The position numbers and the translations under genes were made by a program. Shown in pieces: positions 44,828 through 55,357 of a DNA stretch of 64,000 nucleotides (within the stretch, counting starts at the first letter, position 1; each line of letters opens with the position of its first letter). Origin of the DNA: Rhodoferax sp. Its GTDB lineage: Bacteria > Pseudomonadota > Gammaproteobacteria > Burkholderiales > Burkholderiaceae_C. The stretch is from contig NZ_JADMJN010000002.1 of NCBI RefSeq assembly GCF_018780565.1, positions 124,001 through 188,000 on the forward strand, in the 5' to 3' direction. The notes under the pieces were generated by a model that was given only the letters and a program-made list of their open reading frames with translations, did no database searches and was not told the origin of the DNA.

Positions 44828-46321
44828 ATGCCTTACCTGCCCGCCTTTATTGCCCCTTCCCGTTTCACTGACCCGGCTGCTGCACTGGCCAAAGTACGCG
44901 AGATTTACGATGGCAGCATCGCCCATCTGCGCAATGCCATGCAACGCTTTGTGGCGGGCGAAACCCTGCCCGGCCATGTGCGTGCCTGCTATCCGTTTGT
45001 GCGGGTACAGACGGACACCGTCTCGCGCCTGACCTCCCAGGATGGCGCCCAGTTAAGCTACGGTTTTGTGGCGGGCCCCGGCCGCTTTGAGACCACCCTG
45101 AGCCGACCGGATTTGTACGCTGATTACTACCTGGAACAGTTTTCCCTGCTGCTGAAGAACCACCAGGTGGAGTTGGAAATTGGCACCAGTTCACAGCCCA
45201 TCCCGGTGCATTTTTCCTTTGCGGAGAACGACCATGTCGAGGGCAGTCTGAGTGCGCAGCGCCGTCAGTTGATGCGAGATGTGTTTGACCTGCCCGATCT
45301 CGCTGCCATGGACGATGGCATTGCCAACGGCACCTACGAGCCGCGTCCTGGTGAACCCCAGCCTTTGTCACTGTTCACGGCACCGCGGCTTGACTATTCG
45401 CTGCAGCGCTTGCGCCACTACACCGGCACCGCGCCCGAGCATTTTCAGAACTTCGTGCTGTTCACCAACTACCAGTTTTACATTGATGAGTTTGTGCGCC
45501 TGGGGCATGAGGCCATGGCCGATCCAGACAGCGACTATGTCGCCTTCGTCGAACCCGGCAATGTGGTGACGCGCCGCGTTGGCATGCCCGCCGGGGCAGG
45601 CGATGAGCTCGGCAAGGTGCCGCCGCGCCTGCCGCAAATGCCGGCCTACCACCTGATGCGCGCGGACCGCACCGGCATCACCATGGTCAACATTGGCGTC
45701 GGCCCGGCCAATGCCAAGACCATCACCGATCACATCGCCGTGCTGCGTCCTCATGCCTGGATCATGCTGGGCCACTGTGCCGGCCTGCGCAACACGCAGC
45801 AGCTGGGCGACTATGTGCTGGCCCATGGCTATGTGCGCGAAGACCATGTGCTGGACGAAGAACTGCCCCTGTGGGTGCCGATTCCCGCGCTGGCGGAAAT
45901 CCAGGTGGCCCTGGAGGCCGCGGTGTCGCAGGTGACGCAGCTCAAGGGAGCGGAACTCAAGGGCATCATGCGCACCGGCACCGTGGCCAGCACCGACAAC
46001 CGCAATTGGGAACTGCTGCCCGACAACGGCCCGCAGCGCCGCTTCAGCCAAAGCCGCGCGGTGGCGCTGGACATGGAGAGCGCCACCATAGCGGCCAATG
46101 GTTTCCGCTTTCGGGTGCCCTATGGCACGCTCTTGTGCGTCAGTGACAAACCCCTGCATGGCGAGATCAAGCTGCCCGGCATGGCCAATCACTTCTACCG
46201 CGAGCGGGTGGACCAGCATTTGCGCATCGGCATCCGCGCGATTGAGCTGCTGCGCGAACAGGGCGTTGACCAGCTCCACAGCCGCAAGCTGCGCAGCTTT
46301 GCCGAGGTGGCTTTTCAGTAG
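44828..46321 (+). CDS. amn: AMP nucleosidase
   Basis: Hydrolyses AMP to adenine and ribose 5-phosphate. The 497-residue length fits the family. The N-terminal AMP-nucleosidase-specific part (about 1-170) includes YPFVRVQTDTVSRLTSQDGA, and the C-terminal nucleoside-phosphorylase fold shows IMLGHCAGLRNTQQLGDYVL, the VPIPALAEIQ stretch and DMESATIAANGFRFRVPYG, which carries the catalytic acid region. The ATG at 44828 is the family start; the ORF upstream to 44747 is not. Confidence 0.95.
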   Translation: MPYLPAFIAPSRFTDPAAALAKVREIYDGSIAHLRNAMQRFVAGETLPGHVRACYPFVRVQTDTVSRLTSQDGAQLSYGFVAGPGRFETTLSRPDLYADYYLEQFSLLLKNHQVELEIGTSSQPIPVHFSFAENDHVEGSLSAQRRQLMRDVFDLPDLAAMDDGIANGTYEPRPGEPQPLSLFTAPRLDYSLQRLRHYTGTAPEHFQNFVLFTNYQFYIDEFVRLGHEAMADPDSDYVAFVEPGNVVTRRVGMPAGAGDELGKVPPRLPQMPAYHLMRADRTGITMVNIGVGPANAKTITDHIAVLRPHAWIMLGHCAGLRNTQQLGDYVLAHGYVREDHVLDEELPLWVPIPALAEIQVALEAAVSQVTQLKGAELKGIMRTGTVASTDNRNWELLPDNGPQRRFSQSRAVALDMESATIAANGFRFRVPYGTLLCVSDKPLHGEIKLPGMANHFYRERVDQHLRIGIRAIELLREQGVDQLHSRKLRSFAEVAFQ

Positions 46322-46351
46322 GTTTTGGCGTTTGTCTCACGGGTGACTTTC

Positions 46352-46367
46352 AGTCGGTGTGCCGACT
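46352..46367. other. small hairpin between amn and a lipoprotein gene
   Basis: AGTCGG, loop TGTG, CCGACT. Six-bp GC-rich stem with no T-run after it; it may be a weak terminator of amn or a leader structure of the next gene. Confidence 0.35.
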
Positions 46368-46403
46368 ACTAGACTGGTTCTCCCCATAACAAAGGAGACA
46401 ACC

Positions 46404-48032
46404 ATGATTCGACCATTCGCCGCGAGCTTGCTTGCGGCATCCCTGCTTCTCAGTGCCTGCACTTCCATGGCACCCTCCCGACCCGCAGCCTGGTCTGCGC
46501 CGGAGGTGCTGGTAGCCCCCTCATCGTTCACTGGCGTTCACGGCCTCGCCGTGGATACCAAGGGCCGCCTGCTGGCCGGCTCGGTCGTGGGCAGCACCTT
46601 GTGGGAAGTGGACCGCAAGACCGGCGCCGCCCGCGTAATGGTGCCCGCGCCTGAGGGACAAGCCGACGATATCGCCGTAGGCCCCAAGGGTGAGTTGGCC
46701 TGGACCAACTACATGATGGGCATGATCCGCTACCGCGAAAGCGACGCAGCCCCCTTGCGCGTGCTGGCCAAGGATTTGCCCGGTATCAATTCGCTGGACT
46801 TCGACCGTCGCAACGGCAAGCTCTACGCATCGCAGGTATTCCTGGGCGATGCGCTGTGGGAGATTGACGTGGCTGGCAAGGCCGCCCCGCGCTTGATCAA
46901 AAAAGACCTTGGCGGTTTCAACGGCTTTGAAGTCGGCCCCGATGGCATGCTGTACGGGCCTTTGTGGTTCAAGGGTCAGGTCGTCAAGATCAATCCGGCC
47001 AATGGTGATGTGACCGTCATCAACAGCGAATTCAAGGTGCCCGCCGCTGCCAACCTCGATGGCAAGGGCAACCTGTGGGTGCTGGACACCAAGACCGGCG
47101 AATTGTGCCGGGTGGAGCTGGCAACGGGCCGCAAGACGGTGGTCAAGCAGCTCAAGCCCGCGCTGGACAATCTGGCGATTGCGCCGGATGGCACGATCTA
47201 TGTGTCCAACATGGCGGACAACTCGATCGAGGCCTACAACCCGGCCACCGGTGCTGTCAGCGTGGTGACGGGCGGCAAGGTCGCAGTGCCCGCAGGCCTC
47301 AAGGTGGATGGCGATGACCTGTGGGTAACCGATATTTTCGGTTTCCGCAACGTCAATACCAAAACCGGCGAGGTGAAGGATATTTTCCGCATGCAGGCCT
47401 CCGACATGGAGTACCCGTTTGCCGTGGGCGTCTCCGCCACCCACTTTGCCTTGACCTCCTGGTTCACCGGTACCGTGCAGATGGTAGAGCGCAGCACGCT
47501 CAAAACCAGCGCCATGCTGCATGGCCTGAAGGCGCCATTTGATGCCATTCCGATGGCCGACGGTAGCGTGGTTTACGCTGAAATTGCCACCGGCAGCATC
47601 ACCCGTGCCAGCGGCGACAAGTTTGCCGACAAGAAGGTCATTGCCCAGGGGCTGGCCGGTCCGGTGCAAATGGTGCTTGGCAAAGACGGTGCCCTGTATG
47701 TGACCGAGGCAGCAGGCAAACTCACCCGCGTCAACATGGCGGATGGCGCCAAGACCACCGTGGCCGATGGGCTGGCTTTGCCTGAGGGCTTGGCTCAAAC
47801 CCCCTGGGGCAGCTTCATCGTGGCCGAAAGCGCTGCAAAACGCCTGGTGGAAATTGACCCGGCCAACGGCACGCGCCGTACGGTGGCAGAAAATCTGCCG
47901 ATCGGCATGCCCGGTGGACCCGGTATGCCACCGCCCTACATCGTGACGGGCGTTGCGGTGGGTGCCGACGGCAGCATCTACATGTCGGCCGACATGAATA
48001 ATGCGATTTATCGCATTCGCCCACAGCGTTAG
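46404..48032 (+). CDS. beta-propeller (SMP-30/NHL-like) lipoprotein
   Basis: A 542-residue protein from the ATG at 46404, with AAAGGAG in good position. The lipoprotein signal has lipobox LSACTS (about residue 20). The body consists of repeated blades with FxGVHGLAVDTKGRLLAGS, GLALPEGLAQTPWGSFIVAE and related units (about 45-540), the pattern of SMP-30/gluconolactonase-like propellers, possibly two propellers given the length. No clear catalytic metal site can be assigned by eye. It ends 45 bp before the convergent purT, across a hairpin. Confidence 0.88.
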   Translation: MIRPFAASLLAASLLLSACTSMAPSRPAAWSAPEVLVAPSSFTGVHGLAVDTKGRLLAGSVVGSTLWEVDRKTGAARVMVPAPEGQADDIAVGPKGELAWTNYMMGMIRYRESDAAPLRVLAKDLPGINSLDFDRRNGKLYASQVFLGDALWEIDVAGKAAPRLIKKDLGGFNGFEVGPDGMLYGPLWFKGQVVKINPANGDVTVINSEFKVPAAANLDGKGNLWVLDTKTGELCRVELATGRKTVVKQLKPALDNLAIAPDGTIYVSNMADNSIEAYNPATGAVSVVTGGKVAVPAGLKVDGDDLWVTDIFGFRNVNTKTGEVKDIFRMQASDMEYPFAVGVSATHFALTSWFTGTVQMVERSTLKTSAMLHGLKAPFDAIPMADGSVVYAEIATGSITRASGDKFADKKVIAQGLAGPVQMVLGKDGALYVTEAAGKLTRVNMADGAKTTVADGLALPEGLAQTPWGSFIVAESAAKRLVEIDPANGTRRTVAENLPIGMPGGPGMPPPYIVTGVAVGADGSIYMSADMNNAIYRIRPQR

Positions 48033-48041
48033 CCCTCGTCC

Positions 48042-48058
48042 AGCGGACCTGGTCCGCT
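48042..48058. terminator. bidirectional terminator hairpin between convergent genes
   Basis: AGCGGACC-T-GGTCCGCT is a perfect inverted repeat (7-bp stem with a CTG loop) between the lipoprotein stop (48032) and the purT stop (48078). Position supports termination in both directions, but the T-run is poor on either side. Confidence 0.6.
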
Positions 48059-48077
48059 ATTGATTTGAAAGCAAATG

Positions 48078-49304
48078 TCAAGCCGCCTTCGGCTTGACCT
48101 TGGAGGCCGCCAGCTTGGCATTCTGGCGTGCCACTTCCACATCGGCATCAAATGCCAGCGCCACACCCATGCGGCGCTTCAAGAAGCTCTCAGGCTTGCC
48201 AAACAGGCGCAGGTCGGTGTTGGGTACCCGCAGGGCCTCGTCCACACCCTCAAACACGATTCCCCTGGCTTCGACGCCACCGTAGATCACGGCACTGGCG
48301 CCGGGGCTGCGCAAGGCGGTGTTGACCGGTAGCCCCAGGATGGCGCGCGCATGCAGCTCGAACTCGCTCTGGATTTGCGTGGTCAGCGTTACCAGGCCGG
48401 TGTCATGCGGACGCGGTGACACTTCGCTGAACCAGACCTGATCGCCCTTGACGAACAGCTCCACGCCATACAGGCCCTGGCCACCCAGGTTGTCGGTCAC
48501 AGCTTTCGCTATTTGACGGGATTTTTCCAGCGCAGCCGGCTGCATGGGGTGCGGCTGCCAGCTTTCCACGTAGTCGCCGCTGACCTGGATGTGGCCGATG
48601 GGCTCGCAGAAATGGGTTTCGATCTGGCCACCGGCGCCTTCCTTCGACGATATGGCCCGCACGGTCAATTGGGTGATCTCATAGTCGAAGTCGATGAAGC
48701 CTTCCACAATGATGCGCCCGCCCGTCACGCGGCCGCCCGCCATCGCATAGTCCCAGGCTTTTTGCACGTCTGCGGGGCCATCAATCTTGCTTTGGCCCTT
48801 GCCGGAGCTGCTCATCACCGGCTTCACCACGCAGGGGTAGCCAATGCCTTTGCCGTTTGCGCCATCAATGGCCGCCTGCAGTTCGACCAGTGAATCGCAG
48901 AACTTGTAGGGGCTGGTGGGCAGCCCCAGGGTTTCAGCGGCCAGGCGGCGGATGCCTTCGCGGTCCATGGTCAGGCGCGCGGCGCGGGCGGTGGGGATGA
49001 CGCGCACCACGCCTGCGGCTTCGAGTTCTTCCAGCATCGGGGTGGCAATGGCCTCGATTTCGGGCACCACCAGGTGTGGGCGCTCGGCTTCGATCAGGGT
49101 CTTGAGCTGCGCGGGGTCGCTCATGGTAATGGTGCGTGCGTGATGGGCTACCTGCTGGCCTGGGGCATTGTCGTAACGATCCACTGCGATGGTTTCCACG
49201 CCCAGGCGTTGCAGGGCGATGAGGACTTCCTTGCCAAGCTCGCCGGAGCCCAGCAGCATCACTTTGGTGGCCTGGGGTGAGAGGGGGGTGCCGAGTGTGG
49301 TCAT
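48078..49304 (-). CDS. purT: formate-dependent phosphoribosylglycinamide formyltransferase (GAR transformylase 2)
   Basis: ATP-grasp enzyme that formylates GAR using formate in purine synthesis. The 408-residue protein from the ATG at 49304 shows [20 protein letters not shown] at the N-terminus, the ATP-grasp motifs [16 protein letters not shown] and [20 protein letters not shown], and the late [16 protein letters not shown] metal site. It is divergent from an ABC transporter (87 bp). The ORF extension to 49388 is not family sequence. Confidence 0.96.
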   Translation of the reverse strand: MTTLGTPLSPQATKVMLLGSGELGKEVLIALQRLGVETIAVDRYDNAPGQQVAHHARTITMSDPAQLKTLIEAERPHLVVPEIEAIATPMLEELEAAGVVRVIPTARAARLTMDREGIRRLAAETLGLPTSPYKFCDSLVELQAAIDGANGKGIGYPCVVKPVMSSSGKGQSKIDGPADVQKAWDYAMAGGRVTGGRIIVEGFIDFDYEITQLTVRAISSKEGAGGQIETHFCEPIGHIQVSGDYVESWQPHPMQPAALEKSRQIAKAVTDNLGGQGLYGVELFVKGDQVWFSEVSPRPHDTGLVTLTTQIQSEFELHARAILGLPVNTALRSPGASAVIYGGVEARGIVFEGVDEALRVPNTDLRLFGKPESFLKRRMGVALAFDADVEVARQNAKLAASKVKPKAA

Positions 49305-49391
49305 GTCAAAAACGCCTTGCTGCGTCCAGGTTGGGGTGGAAAGTAAGGCTTGCGTCTGCCCGGGGCTTGCGGCCTGGGTCACAATCAAACC

Positions 49392-50315
49392 ATGGAAACG
49401 TCAATTTTATCTGTGCAGGGTTTGCGCAAGCGCTACGGCGACAGCACGGTGGTCGAGGATCTGTCTTTTGTCATCCGTCCCGGTGAGTGCCTGGGTGTGA
49501 TCGGGCCCAATGGGGCCGGAAAAACCACCACCATCCGGATGTGCCTGGGCCTGAGTGTGCCGGATGCGGGCAGCATCACCGCCTTCGGCTTGCAGATGCC
49601 GCGAAACGCCCTGGCCATCAAGGCCCAGCTCGGCGTCGTCAGCCAGATGGACACGCTGGACCCCGACTTCAGTTGCGCGGAAAACCTGCTGGTGTATGGC
49701 CGCTACTTTGGCATGAAAGACGCGCAGATCCGCACCCGCATTCCTGAGTTGCTGGAGTTCGCCTCCCTCACGCACAAGGCGAATGCCAAGCCGGGCGAGC
49801 TGTCCGGCGGCATGAAGCGTCGCTTGAGCCTGGCGCGCGCTTTGGTGAACGATCCCCGGTTGCTGATGCTGGATGAGCCCACTACCGGGCTGGACCCGCA
49901 GGCGCGCCACCTGATGTGGGAGCGACTGCAGCTCTTGCTGCAGCAAGGCAAGTCCATTTTGTTGACCACGCATTTCATGGACGAGGCCGAGCGCCTGTGT
50001 TCGCGTCTGCTGGTGTTGGACCATGGCCGGAAAATTGCGGAAGGCGCACCGCGCGACCTGATCGCCCAGCACCTGGAGCCGGATGTGGTGGAGGTCTATG
50101 GCAACGGTGCGCAGACGCTGCTGGACGCGCCGCTGAAGGCCCTGGCCGCCCGTGTGGAGGTGAGCGGCGAAACCGTGTTTTTCTACACGCAGGACGCCCA
50201 GCCGTTGCTGCAGGCGCTGACCGCTTATCCACAACTGCGCACCCTGCACCGGCCCGCCAATCTGGAGGATCTGTTCCTCAAACTCACCGGTCGCCAAATC
50301 AGGGAGGATGCCTAA
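49392..50315 (+). CDS. ABC transporter ATP-binding protein (NodI/DrrA-like)
   Basis: A 307-residue ATPase from the ATG at 49392. Walker A is [14 protein letters not shown], the Q-loop is in [13 protein letters not shown], the signature is [16 protein letters not shown], and Walker B is [14 protein letters not shown] with the His switch [13 protein letters not shown]. The C-terminal extension (about 225-307) is typical of NodI/DrrA exporters. It is followed directly by a matching NodJ-like permease. The exported substrate is unknown; Nod-factor export is not implied. Confidence 0.95.
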   Translation: METSILSVQGLRKRYGDSTVVEDLSFVIRPGECLGVIGPNGAGKTTTIRMCLGLSVPDAGSITAFGLQMPRNALAIKAQLGVVSQMDTLDPDFSCAENLLVYGRYFGMKDAQIRTRIPELLEFASLTHKANAKPGELSGGMKRRLSLARALVNDPRLLMLDEPTTGLDPQARHLMWERLQLLLQQGKSILLTTHFMDEAERLCSRLLVLDHGRKIAEGAPRDLIAQHLEPDVVEVYGNGAQTLLDAPLKALAARVEVSGETVFFYTQDAQPLLQALTAYPQLRTLHRPANLEDLFLKLTGRQIREDA

Positions 50316-50316
50316 C

Positions 50317-51150
50317 ATGACGACTCGCACATTGAATGCCACTACACAAAGCGTGTGGCGCGCGCCCCAGCTTTCCCTGCGCTTTTGGCCGGTGTTCCTT
50401 CGCAATCTGCTGGTCTGGCGCAAGCTGGCTATCCCGAGTCTGGTGGGTAACATCGCCGAGCCTTTGATGTGGCTGGTAGCTTTCGGCTACGGCATGGGCG
50501 CGCTGGTGGGTCAGGTCAACATGCCCGGCGTGGGCGGCGATGTGAAGGTGCCCTACATACTGTTCCTGGCCAGCGGCTCGATCTGCATGAGCGCCATGCA
50601 GGCAGCCTCGTTTGAGGCGCTGTACTCCGCCTTCTCGCGCATGCATGTGCAGAAGACCTGGGACGGCATCATGAATGCGCCGGTGACGCTGGACGACGTG
50701 GTGCTGGCCGAAATGTTGTGGGCAGCGTTCAAGTCCCTGTTCACGGTGACGGCCATTCTGGGCGTCATGCTGGTGCTGGGTATCAGCTATTCGCCGAAGT
50801 TGCTGGTGGCCTGGCCGGTGTTGCTGGGGGTGGGTATCACCTTCAGCTGCATTGCGCTGATTTTCAACGCGTTGGCCAAAGGCTACGATTTTTTCACCTA
50901 CTACTTCACACTGTTTCTCACGCCCATGATGTTCCTGAGTGGCATCTTCTTTCCGCTGGACCAACTGCCGCAGGTGGTGCGCACCATTTCGCAATGGCTG
51001 CCATTGACCAACGCCGTCGAGCTGGTGCGCCCCCTGTTCATGGACCAGTGGCCGACGCATCCGTTGCGCCATTTTCTGGTGTTGACTGGTTACGCGGTTG
51101 GCGGTTTCTGGATTGCTTTGGCGTTGACCCGAAGACGATTTCGTGGATAG
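50317..51150 (+). CDS. ABC-2 type permease (NodJ-like)
   Basis: A 277-residue membrane protein with about six helices. The start at 50317 is preferred because GGAGG lies nine bases upstream; the ATG at 50308 sits directly on that site. NodJ-like features are KLAIPSLVGNIAEPLMWLVA, YILFLASGSICMSAMQAASF and TPMMFLSGIFFPLDQLPQVV. It starts one base after the ATPase stop, and the pair forms a complete two-subunit exporter of unknown substrate. It ends 3 bp before the convergent serA. Confidence 0.94.
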   Translation: MTTRTLNATTQSVWRAPQLSLRFWPVFLRNLLVWRKLAIPSLVGNIAEPLMWLVAFGYGMGALVGQVNMPGVGGDVKVPYILFLASGSICMSAMQAASFEALYSAFSRMHVQKTWDGIMNAPVTLDDVVLAEMLWAAFKSLFTVTAILGVMLVLGISYSPKLLVAWPVLLGVGITFSCIALIFNALAKGYDFFTYYFTLFLTPMMFLSGIFFPLDQLPQVVRTISQWLPLTNAVELVRPLFMDQWPTHPLRHFLVLTGYAVGGFWIALALTRRRFRG

Positions 51151-51152
51151 GG

Positions 51153-52328
51153 TCAGTGAATGACCCGGACCCGAATCACGTGCTCTATGGCCTGAATGGC
51201 AGCGGCGACTGAGTCACTCGGTGTGCTCGCCACGTCAATGATGTTGTAGGCCAATTCGCCCCGGCTTTTGTTGACCATGTCGATCACGTTGACCTTGTTG
51301 TCAGCCAGGACCGACAGCACATGGCCCAGCACGCCCGATACGTTGTCGTTCAAGAAGGTGATGCGGGTGGTTCCCGGGGTGCGGCCCATGTTCACCGCAG
51401 GAAAGTTCACCGAGTTGCTGATGTTGCCATTTTCCAGGTAGTCAATGAGCTGGTTGGCCGCCATCACAGCGCAGTTTTCTTCCGATTCCTCGGTGCTCGC
51501 GCCGATATGCGGCATCGCGATGACCTTGGCGTGGCCCAGCATGGCGGGTTCGGGGAAGTCGCACACATAGCGGCCGAGTTTGCCGTTGTCCAGGCACTGC
51601 AGTACCGCGGTCGAGTCGACGATGGTTTCGCGTGCAAAGTTGAGCAACACCGCGCCTTGGCGGATGCCAGCCAGGGCTTCGGCGTTGATCATGTGGCGCG
51701 TGGCGTCCATGGCAGGCACATGCAAAGACACATAGTCAGACCGCGCCAGCAGCGAGGGCAGATTTTCCATGCGGGTGACTTCATTGGACAGTCGCCAGGC
51801 CGCGTCGATCGACAGGGCCGGATCGAAGCCCACCACTTTCATGCCCATGGCCAGCGCCATGTCGGCCACCATGGAACCAATGGCCCCCAGGCCCACGATG
51901 CCCAGCGTTTTTCCTTTGATTTCGCCGCCAACAAAGCGTGCCTTTTCTTTTTCAAGGAGCTGCGACATTTCACCGGCATCGGTCATGCTGGTCAGGGTCT
52001 GCACATATTGAATGCCGCTCAAAATGCCACGCGTGGCCAGCAACATGCCGGCCATGACCAGCTCCTTCACTGCATTGGCATTGGCGCCCGGTGTATTGAA
52101 GACCACAATGCCCTGCTTGCTGTACTCTGCGATCGGCACATTGTTGGTGCCCGCACCGGCGCGTGCCACCGCCACCAGGGATGCTGGCACCGGCTCGCCG
52201 TGCAGTTTCTGGCTGCGAATCAGAAACGCATCGGGATGCCCGATGTCGCTGCCCACTTCATAGAACTGTCTTGAAAACCGGTCCAGGCCTTTGACCGAGA
52301 TCTGGTTGTAGGTTCGAACTTTGTACAT
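51153..52328 (-). CDS. serA: D-3-phosphoglycerate dehydrogenase
   Basis: First enzyme of serine synthesis: oxidises 3-phosphoglycerate with NAD. The 391-residue protein has the NAD-binding loop LGIVGLGAIGSMVADMALAM, the catalytic regions NFARETIVDSTAVLQ, DFPEPA and MPHIGASTEESEENCAVMAA, and a C-terminal ACT-like domain (TRITFLNDNVSGVLGHVLSV, about 325-391) for feedback control. It lies 46 bp downstream of serC on the same strand, forming a serC-serA operon. Confidence 0.96.
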   Translation of the reverse strand: MYKVRTYNQISVKGLDRFSRQFYEVGSDIGHPDAFLIRSQKLHGEPVPASLVAVARAGAGTNNVPIAEYSKQGIVVFNTPGANANAVKELVMAGMLLATRGILSGIQYVQTLTSMTDAGEMSQLLEKEKARFVGGEIKGKTLGIVGLGAIGSMVADMALAMGMKVVGFDPALSIDAAWRLSNEVTRMENLPSLLARSDYVSLHVPAMDATRHMINAEALAGIRQGAVLLNFARETIVDSTAVLQCLDNGKLGRYVCDFPEPAMLGHAKVIAMPHIGASTEESEENCAVMAANQLIDYLENGNISNSVNFPAVNMGRTPGTTRITFLNDNVSGVLGHVLSVLADNKVNVIDMVNKSRGELAYNIIDVASTPSDSVAAAIQAIEHVIRVRVIH

Positions 52329-52374
52329 GGGCGGTGACTTTCAGTGGGGGTGTGGGCGGTACGTTGACCGTCGG

Positions 52375-53490
52375 TCAGCTGCTGACCTTTTTGTAGGCCC
52401 AGGTGAGCCAGGGCATCAGGGCTTGCAAGTCGCTTGACTCCACGGTGGCGCCGCACCAGATGCGAATGCCGGCCGGCGCGTCCTTGTACGCACCCACGTC
52501 GTAGGCTACGCCCTCGGCTTCGAGCAACTTGACTACTTGCTTGACCTGGTCCTCGGCGAGCTTCAGCGTCAGGCAGACGCTGGTGTTGGAGCGTGTGGCT
52601 GGGTCCCTGGCCAGGAAAGAGATCCAGTCGTTGGCGGCCACGAAGTCGGAGATGACTTTCAGGTTGGCTTCGCTGCGGGCCATGGTGGCCTTTACGCCGC
52701 CAATGCGCTCCACCCAGGCCAGTGCGTCCAGATAGTCGGATACGCACAGCATGGAAGGGGTGTTGATGGTCTCGCCTTTGAACAGGCCCTCGGTGAGCTT
52801 GCCGCCCGAGGTCATGCGAAACAGCTTGGGCATGGGCCAGGGCGGGGTGTAGCTCTCCAGCCGCTGCACGGCGCGCGGGCTCAGGATCAGCATGCCGTGG
52901 GCGCCTTCGCCTCCCAGCACTTTCTGCCACGAATAGGTGATGACGTCGAGCTTGTCCCAAGGCAACTCCATGGCAAATACAGCCGAGGTCGCATCGCAAA
53001 TGGTCAGGCCCGCGCGGTTGGCAGGAATCCAGTCGCCGTTGGGTACTTTCACGCCGGAGGTGGTGCCGTTCCAGGTGAACACCACATCGTTTTCAAAGTT
53101 GACTTTGGACAGGTCGGTGATGTCGCCATAGCCCGCCTCCAGCTTGTTGACATTGGGCAGCTTGAGCTGCTTGACGATGTCGGTGACCCAACCCGAACCA
53201 AACGATTCCCAGGCCAGCACATCCACGCCGCGCGGCCCGAGCAAGGACCACAGCGCCATTTCCACCGCGCCCGTGTCAGAGCCGGCCACGACGGCTACCC
53301 GGTAGCCTTCAGGCAAACCCAGCAGCCGCGCCGTTTCGGAGCAGGCCAGACCCAAGGCCTTTTTGCCCAGTGCCGAGCGGTGCGAACGCCCCAAGGTGTT
53401 GAGCTGCAAGTCCGCCACGTTGTAGCCGGGACGTTTGCTGCAAGGGCCGGATGAGAAGTTGGGGTTTTGGGGTTTTGCCGTGGGTTGCAT
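52375..53490 (-). CDS. serC: phosphoserine transaminase
   Basis: Second step of serine synthesis: converts 3-phosphohydroxypyruvate and glutamate to phosphoserine, PLP-dependent. The 371-residue protein from the ATG at 53490 starts with [15 protein letters not shown] and has the PLP-lysine region [19 protein letters not shown]. The sequence resembles the SerC branch best known from Methanosarcina and alphaproteobacteria rather than the E. coli type. The ORF upstream to 53574 is unlikely. serA follows after 46 bp. Confidence 0.94.
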   Translation of the reverse strand: MQPTAKPQNPNFSSGPCSKRPGYNVADLQLNTLGRSHRSALGKKALGLACSETARLLGLPEGYRVAVVAGSDTGAVEMALWSLLGPRGVDVLAWESFGSGWVTDIVKQLKLPNVNKLEAGYGDITDLSKVNFENDVVFTWNGTTSGVKVPNGDWIPANRAGLTICDATSAVFAMELPWDKLDVITYSWQKVLGGEGAHGMLILSPRAVQRLESYTPPWPMPKLFRMTSGGKLTEGLFKGETINTPSMLCVSDYLDALAWVERIGGVKATMARSEANLKVISDFVAANDWISFLARDPATRSNTSVCLTLKLAEDQVKQVVKLLEAEGVAYDVGAYKDAPAGIRIWCGATVESSDLQALMPWLTWAYKKVSS

Positions 53491-53587
53491 GGTGGTCGTT
53501 TCCAGGGAGCATTGAAGCGGGACAGGGCGGCTGGCTACTGATGTCAAAGCAGCAGCGCCCAAGCGAAAAATCATTGTATTGCAGGTG

Positions 53588-55186
53588 TCAGGCCGCCTGC
53601 TGCGCGGCCTTGATCATGTCCGCGGCCTTCTCCGCGATCATGATGACCGGTGCATTCGTGTTGCCGCCCACCACGCTTGGCATGATAGAGGCATCCACCA
53701 CGCGCAGGGCCTCAATGCCGTGCACCCGCAGCTGCGCGTCCACCACGTCCAGCGGGCCATTGCCCATGCGGCAAGTTCCAACGGGGTGGTAAATGGTGTC
53801 GGCGTTGTCGCGGATGAAGTTCTCGATCTGTGCATCGGTTTGGGCGGCGGCAGATGCCGGCAACTCCTTGCCGTAGCGCCCCCCCAGTGCAGGTTGCGAA
53901 AGAATATGGCGCATCAGCTTGAAGCCGCGAACCATGCGGTCCATGTCGTCGCGGTCGCCCAGAAAATTGGGATCGATCAGGGGTGCGGCCAGTGGATCTT
54001 TGCCCGCCAGCTTGACGCTGCCGCGGCTGCGCGGACGCAACAGGCACACGTGACACGAATAGCCGTGGCCAAAGGTGGTGGTACGCCCGTGATTGACCAG
54101 CTTGCCGATGACAAAGTGCAATTGCAGATCCGGAACAGGCTCGCTGGGCTGGCTCTTGATGAAGCCGCCCGCCTCGGCGAAATTGGTGGTCAGCATACCG
54201 GTGCGGTGATTGCGCCACTCGAAAATGCCTTGGATGGCCCGGACCACGCCGCTCAGCGACAAGCCAAACAGCTCCTTGGCCTGTGGCGCATCGGCAATCT
54301 GCACCACGTCCACGTGGTCGTGCAGGTGCTCGCCCACGCCGGGCAGATCATGCACCGTGGCAATGCCGTTTTCCAGCAGGTGGGCGTGCGCTCCAATGCC
54401 GGAGAGCATGAGGATCTGGGGCGATTGCAGGGCGCCCGCGCACAGCAGCACCTCGCGCGAGGCCTTGAGTTGTTTCACCTGGCTGTCCTGATGAAATTCA
54501 ACACCCGTGGCGCGTTTGCGCTCCATCAGGATGCGGGTGGTGTGAGCACCAGTGAAGACATGCAGATTGGGTCGCGACAGGTTGGGTGTCAGATAGCCCT
54601 TGGCGGCACTGAAGCGCTCTCCGTTTTTATGCGTGACCTGGTACATGCCCACGCCTTCCTGGCTCGCACCGTTGAAGTCGGGGTTGTGCGTATAGCCGGC
54701 CTGCTTGCCCGCTTCGACAAAGACCGGACCAAAGCGGTTGGGACTGCGCAAATCCATCACATTGAGCGGCCCGCCGCTACCGTGAAAGGCATCTGCGCCG
54801 CGTTCATTGTGCTCGGCCCGTTTGAAATAGGGCAGCACGTCGTCATAGCCCCAGCCAGGATTGCCCTGAGCGGCCCACTGGTCATAGTCATCACGGTGGC
54901 CACGGATGTAAATCATGGCGTTCACCGAGCTGGAGCCCCCGAGCACCTTGCCGCGCGGCTGGTAGCCGCTGCGGCCGTTCAGGCCGGGTTGGGGCACCGT
55001 GTCAAACTTCCAGTTGGCTTCGCCACTCTTGGCCATCAGGGCCAGTCCGGCGGGGCAATGAATCAGAACGCTCTTGTCGACCGGGCCCGCTTCGAGCAGG
55101 GCCACATTGACAGAAGGATCTTCAGACAGCCTTGCGGCCAGCACGCAGCCGGCAGAACCGCCGCCGATGATGATGTAGTCAAACAT
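53588..55186 (-). CDS. GMC-family FAD oxidoreductase (choline dehydrogenase-like)
   Basis: A 532-residue flavoprotein that oxidises an alcohol. The ATG at 55186 has GGAG six bases upstream. The N-terminal FAD loop is [23 protein letters not shown] signatures [19 protein letters not shown] and [15 protein letters not shown] are present; the catalytic His lies in [13 protein letters not shown] and the final [20 protein letters not shown] completes the FAD site. Family members act on choline, glucose or aliphatic alcohols, and the substrate is not clear. It shares a 170-bp upstream region with a divergent enoyl-CoA hydratase. Confidence 0.95.
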   Translation of the reverse strand: MFDYIIIGGGSAGCVLAARLSEDPSVNVALLEAGPVDKSVLIHCPAGLALMAKSGEANWKFDTVPQPGLNGRSGYQPRGKVLGGSSSVNAMIYIRGHRDDYDQWAAQGNPGWGYDDVLPYFKRAEHNERGADAFHGSGGPLNVMDLRSPNRFGPVFVEAGKQAGYTHNPDFNGASQEGVGMYQVTHKNGERFSAAKGYLTPNLSRPNLHVFTGAHTTRILMERKRATGVEFHQDSQVKQLKASREVLLCAGALQSPQILMLSGIGAHAHLLENGIATVHDLPGVGEHLHDHVDVVQIADAPQAKELFGLSLSGVVRAIQGIFEWRNHRTGMLTTNFAEAGGFIKSQPSEPVPDLQLHFVIGKLVNHGRTTTFGHGYSCHVCLLRPRSRGSVKLAGKDPLAAPLIDPNFLGDRDDMDRMVRGFKLMRHILSQPALGGRYGKELPASAAAQTDAQIENFIRDNADTIYHPVGTCRMGNGPLDVVDAQLRVHGIEALRVVDASIMPSVVGGNTNAPVIMIAEKAADMIKAAQQAA

Positions 55187-55357
55187 GAATTTCTCCGGGG
55201 CGTCCTGTGCATCAAGTCGATCATCTGGTGAAGCCCGCACCGCACGTTAACGCAAACACCTGCAGGCGGGTATAGGGTTGTCCCCCGGGTGACGTGCAAA
55301 GGGGTTGATTTCGATCACGATTCAACGTTTCAGATTTGACGCAGAGGAGCGATAGAC

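Noticed and set aside
48500..48525. CGCTATTTGACGGG in purT, considered as another AT-rich element
   Set aside because: It encodes family-typical residues and only a short part is similar to the other copies.
53579..55231. Long open frame (550 codons) opposite the GMC oxidoreductase
   Set aside because: Same reason: a shadow frame of a well-supported gene.
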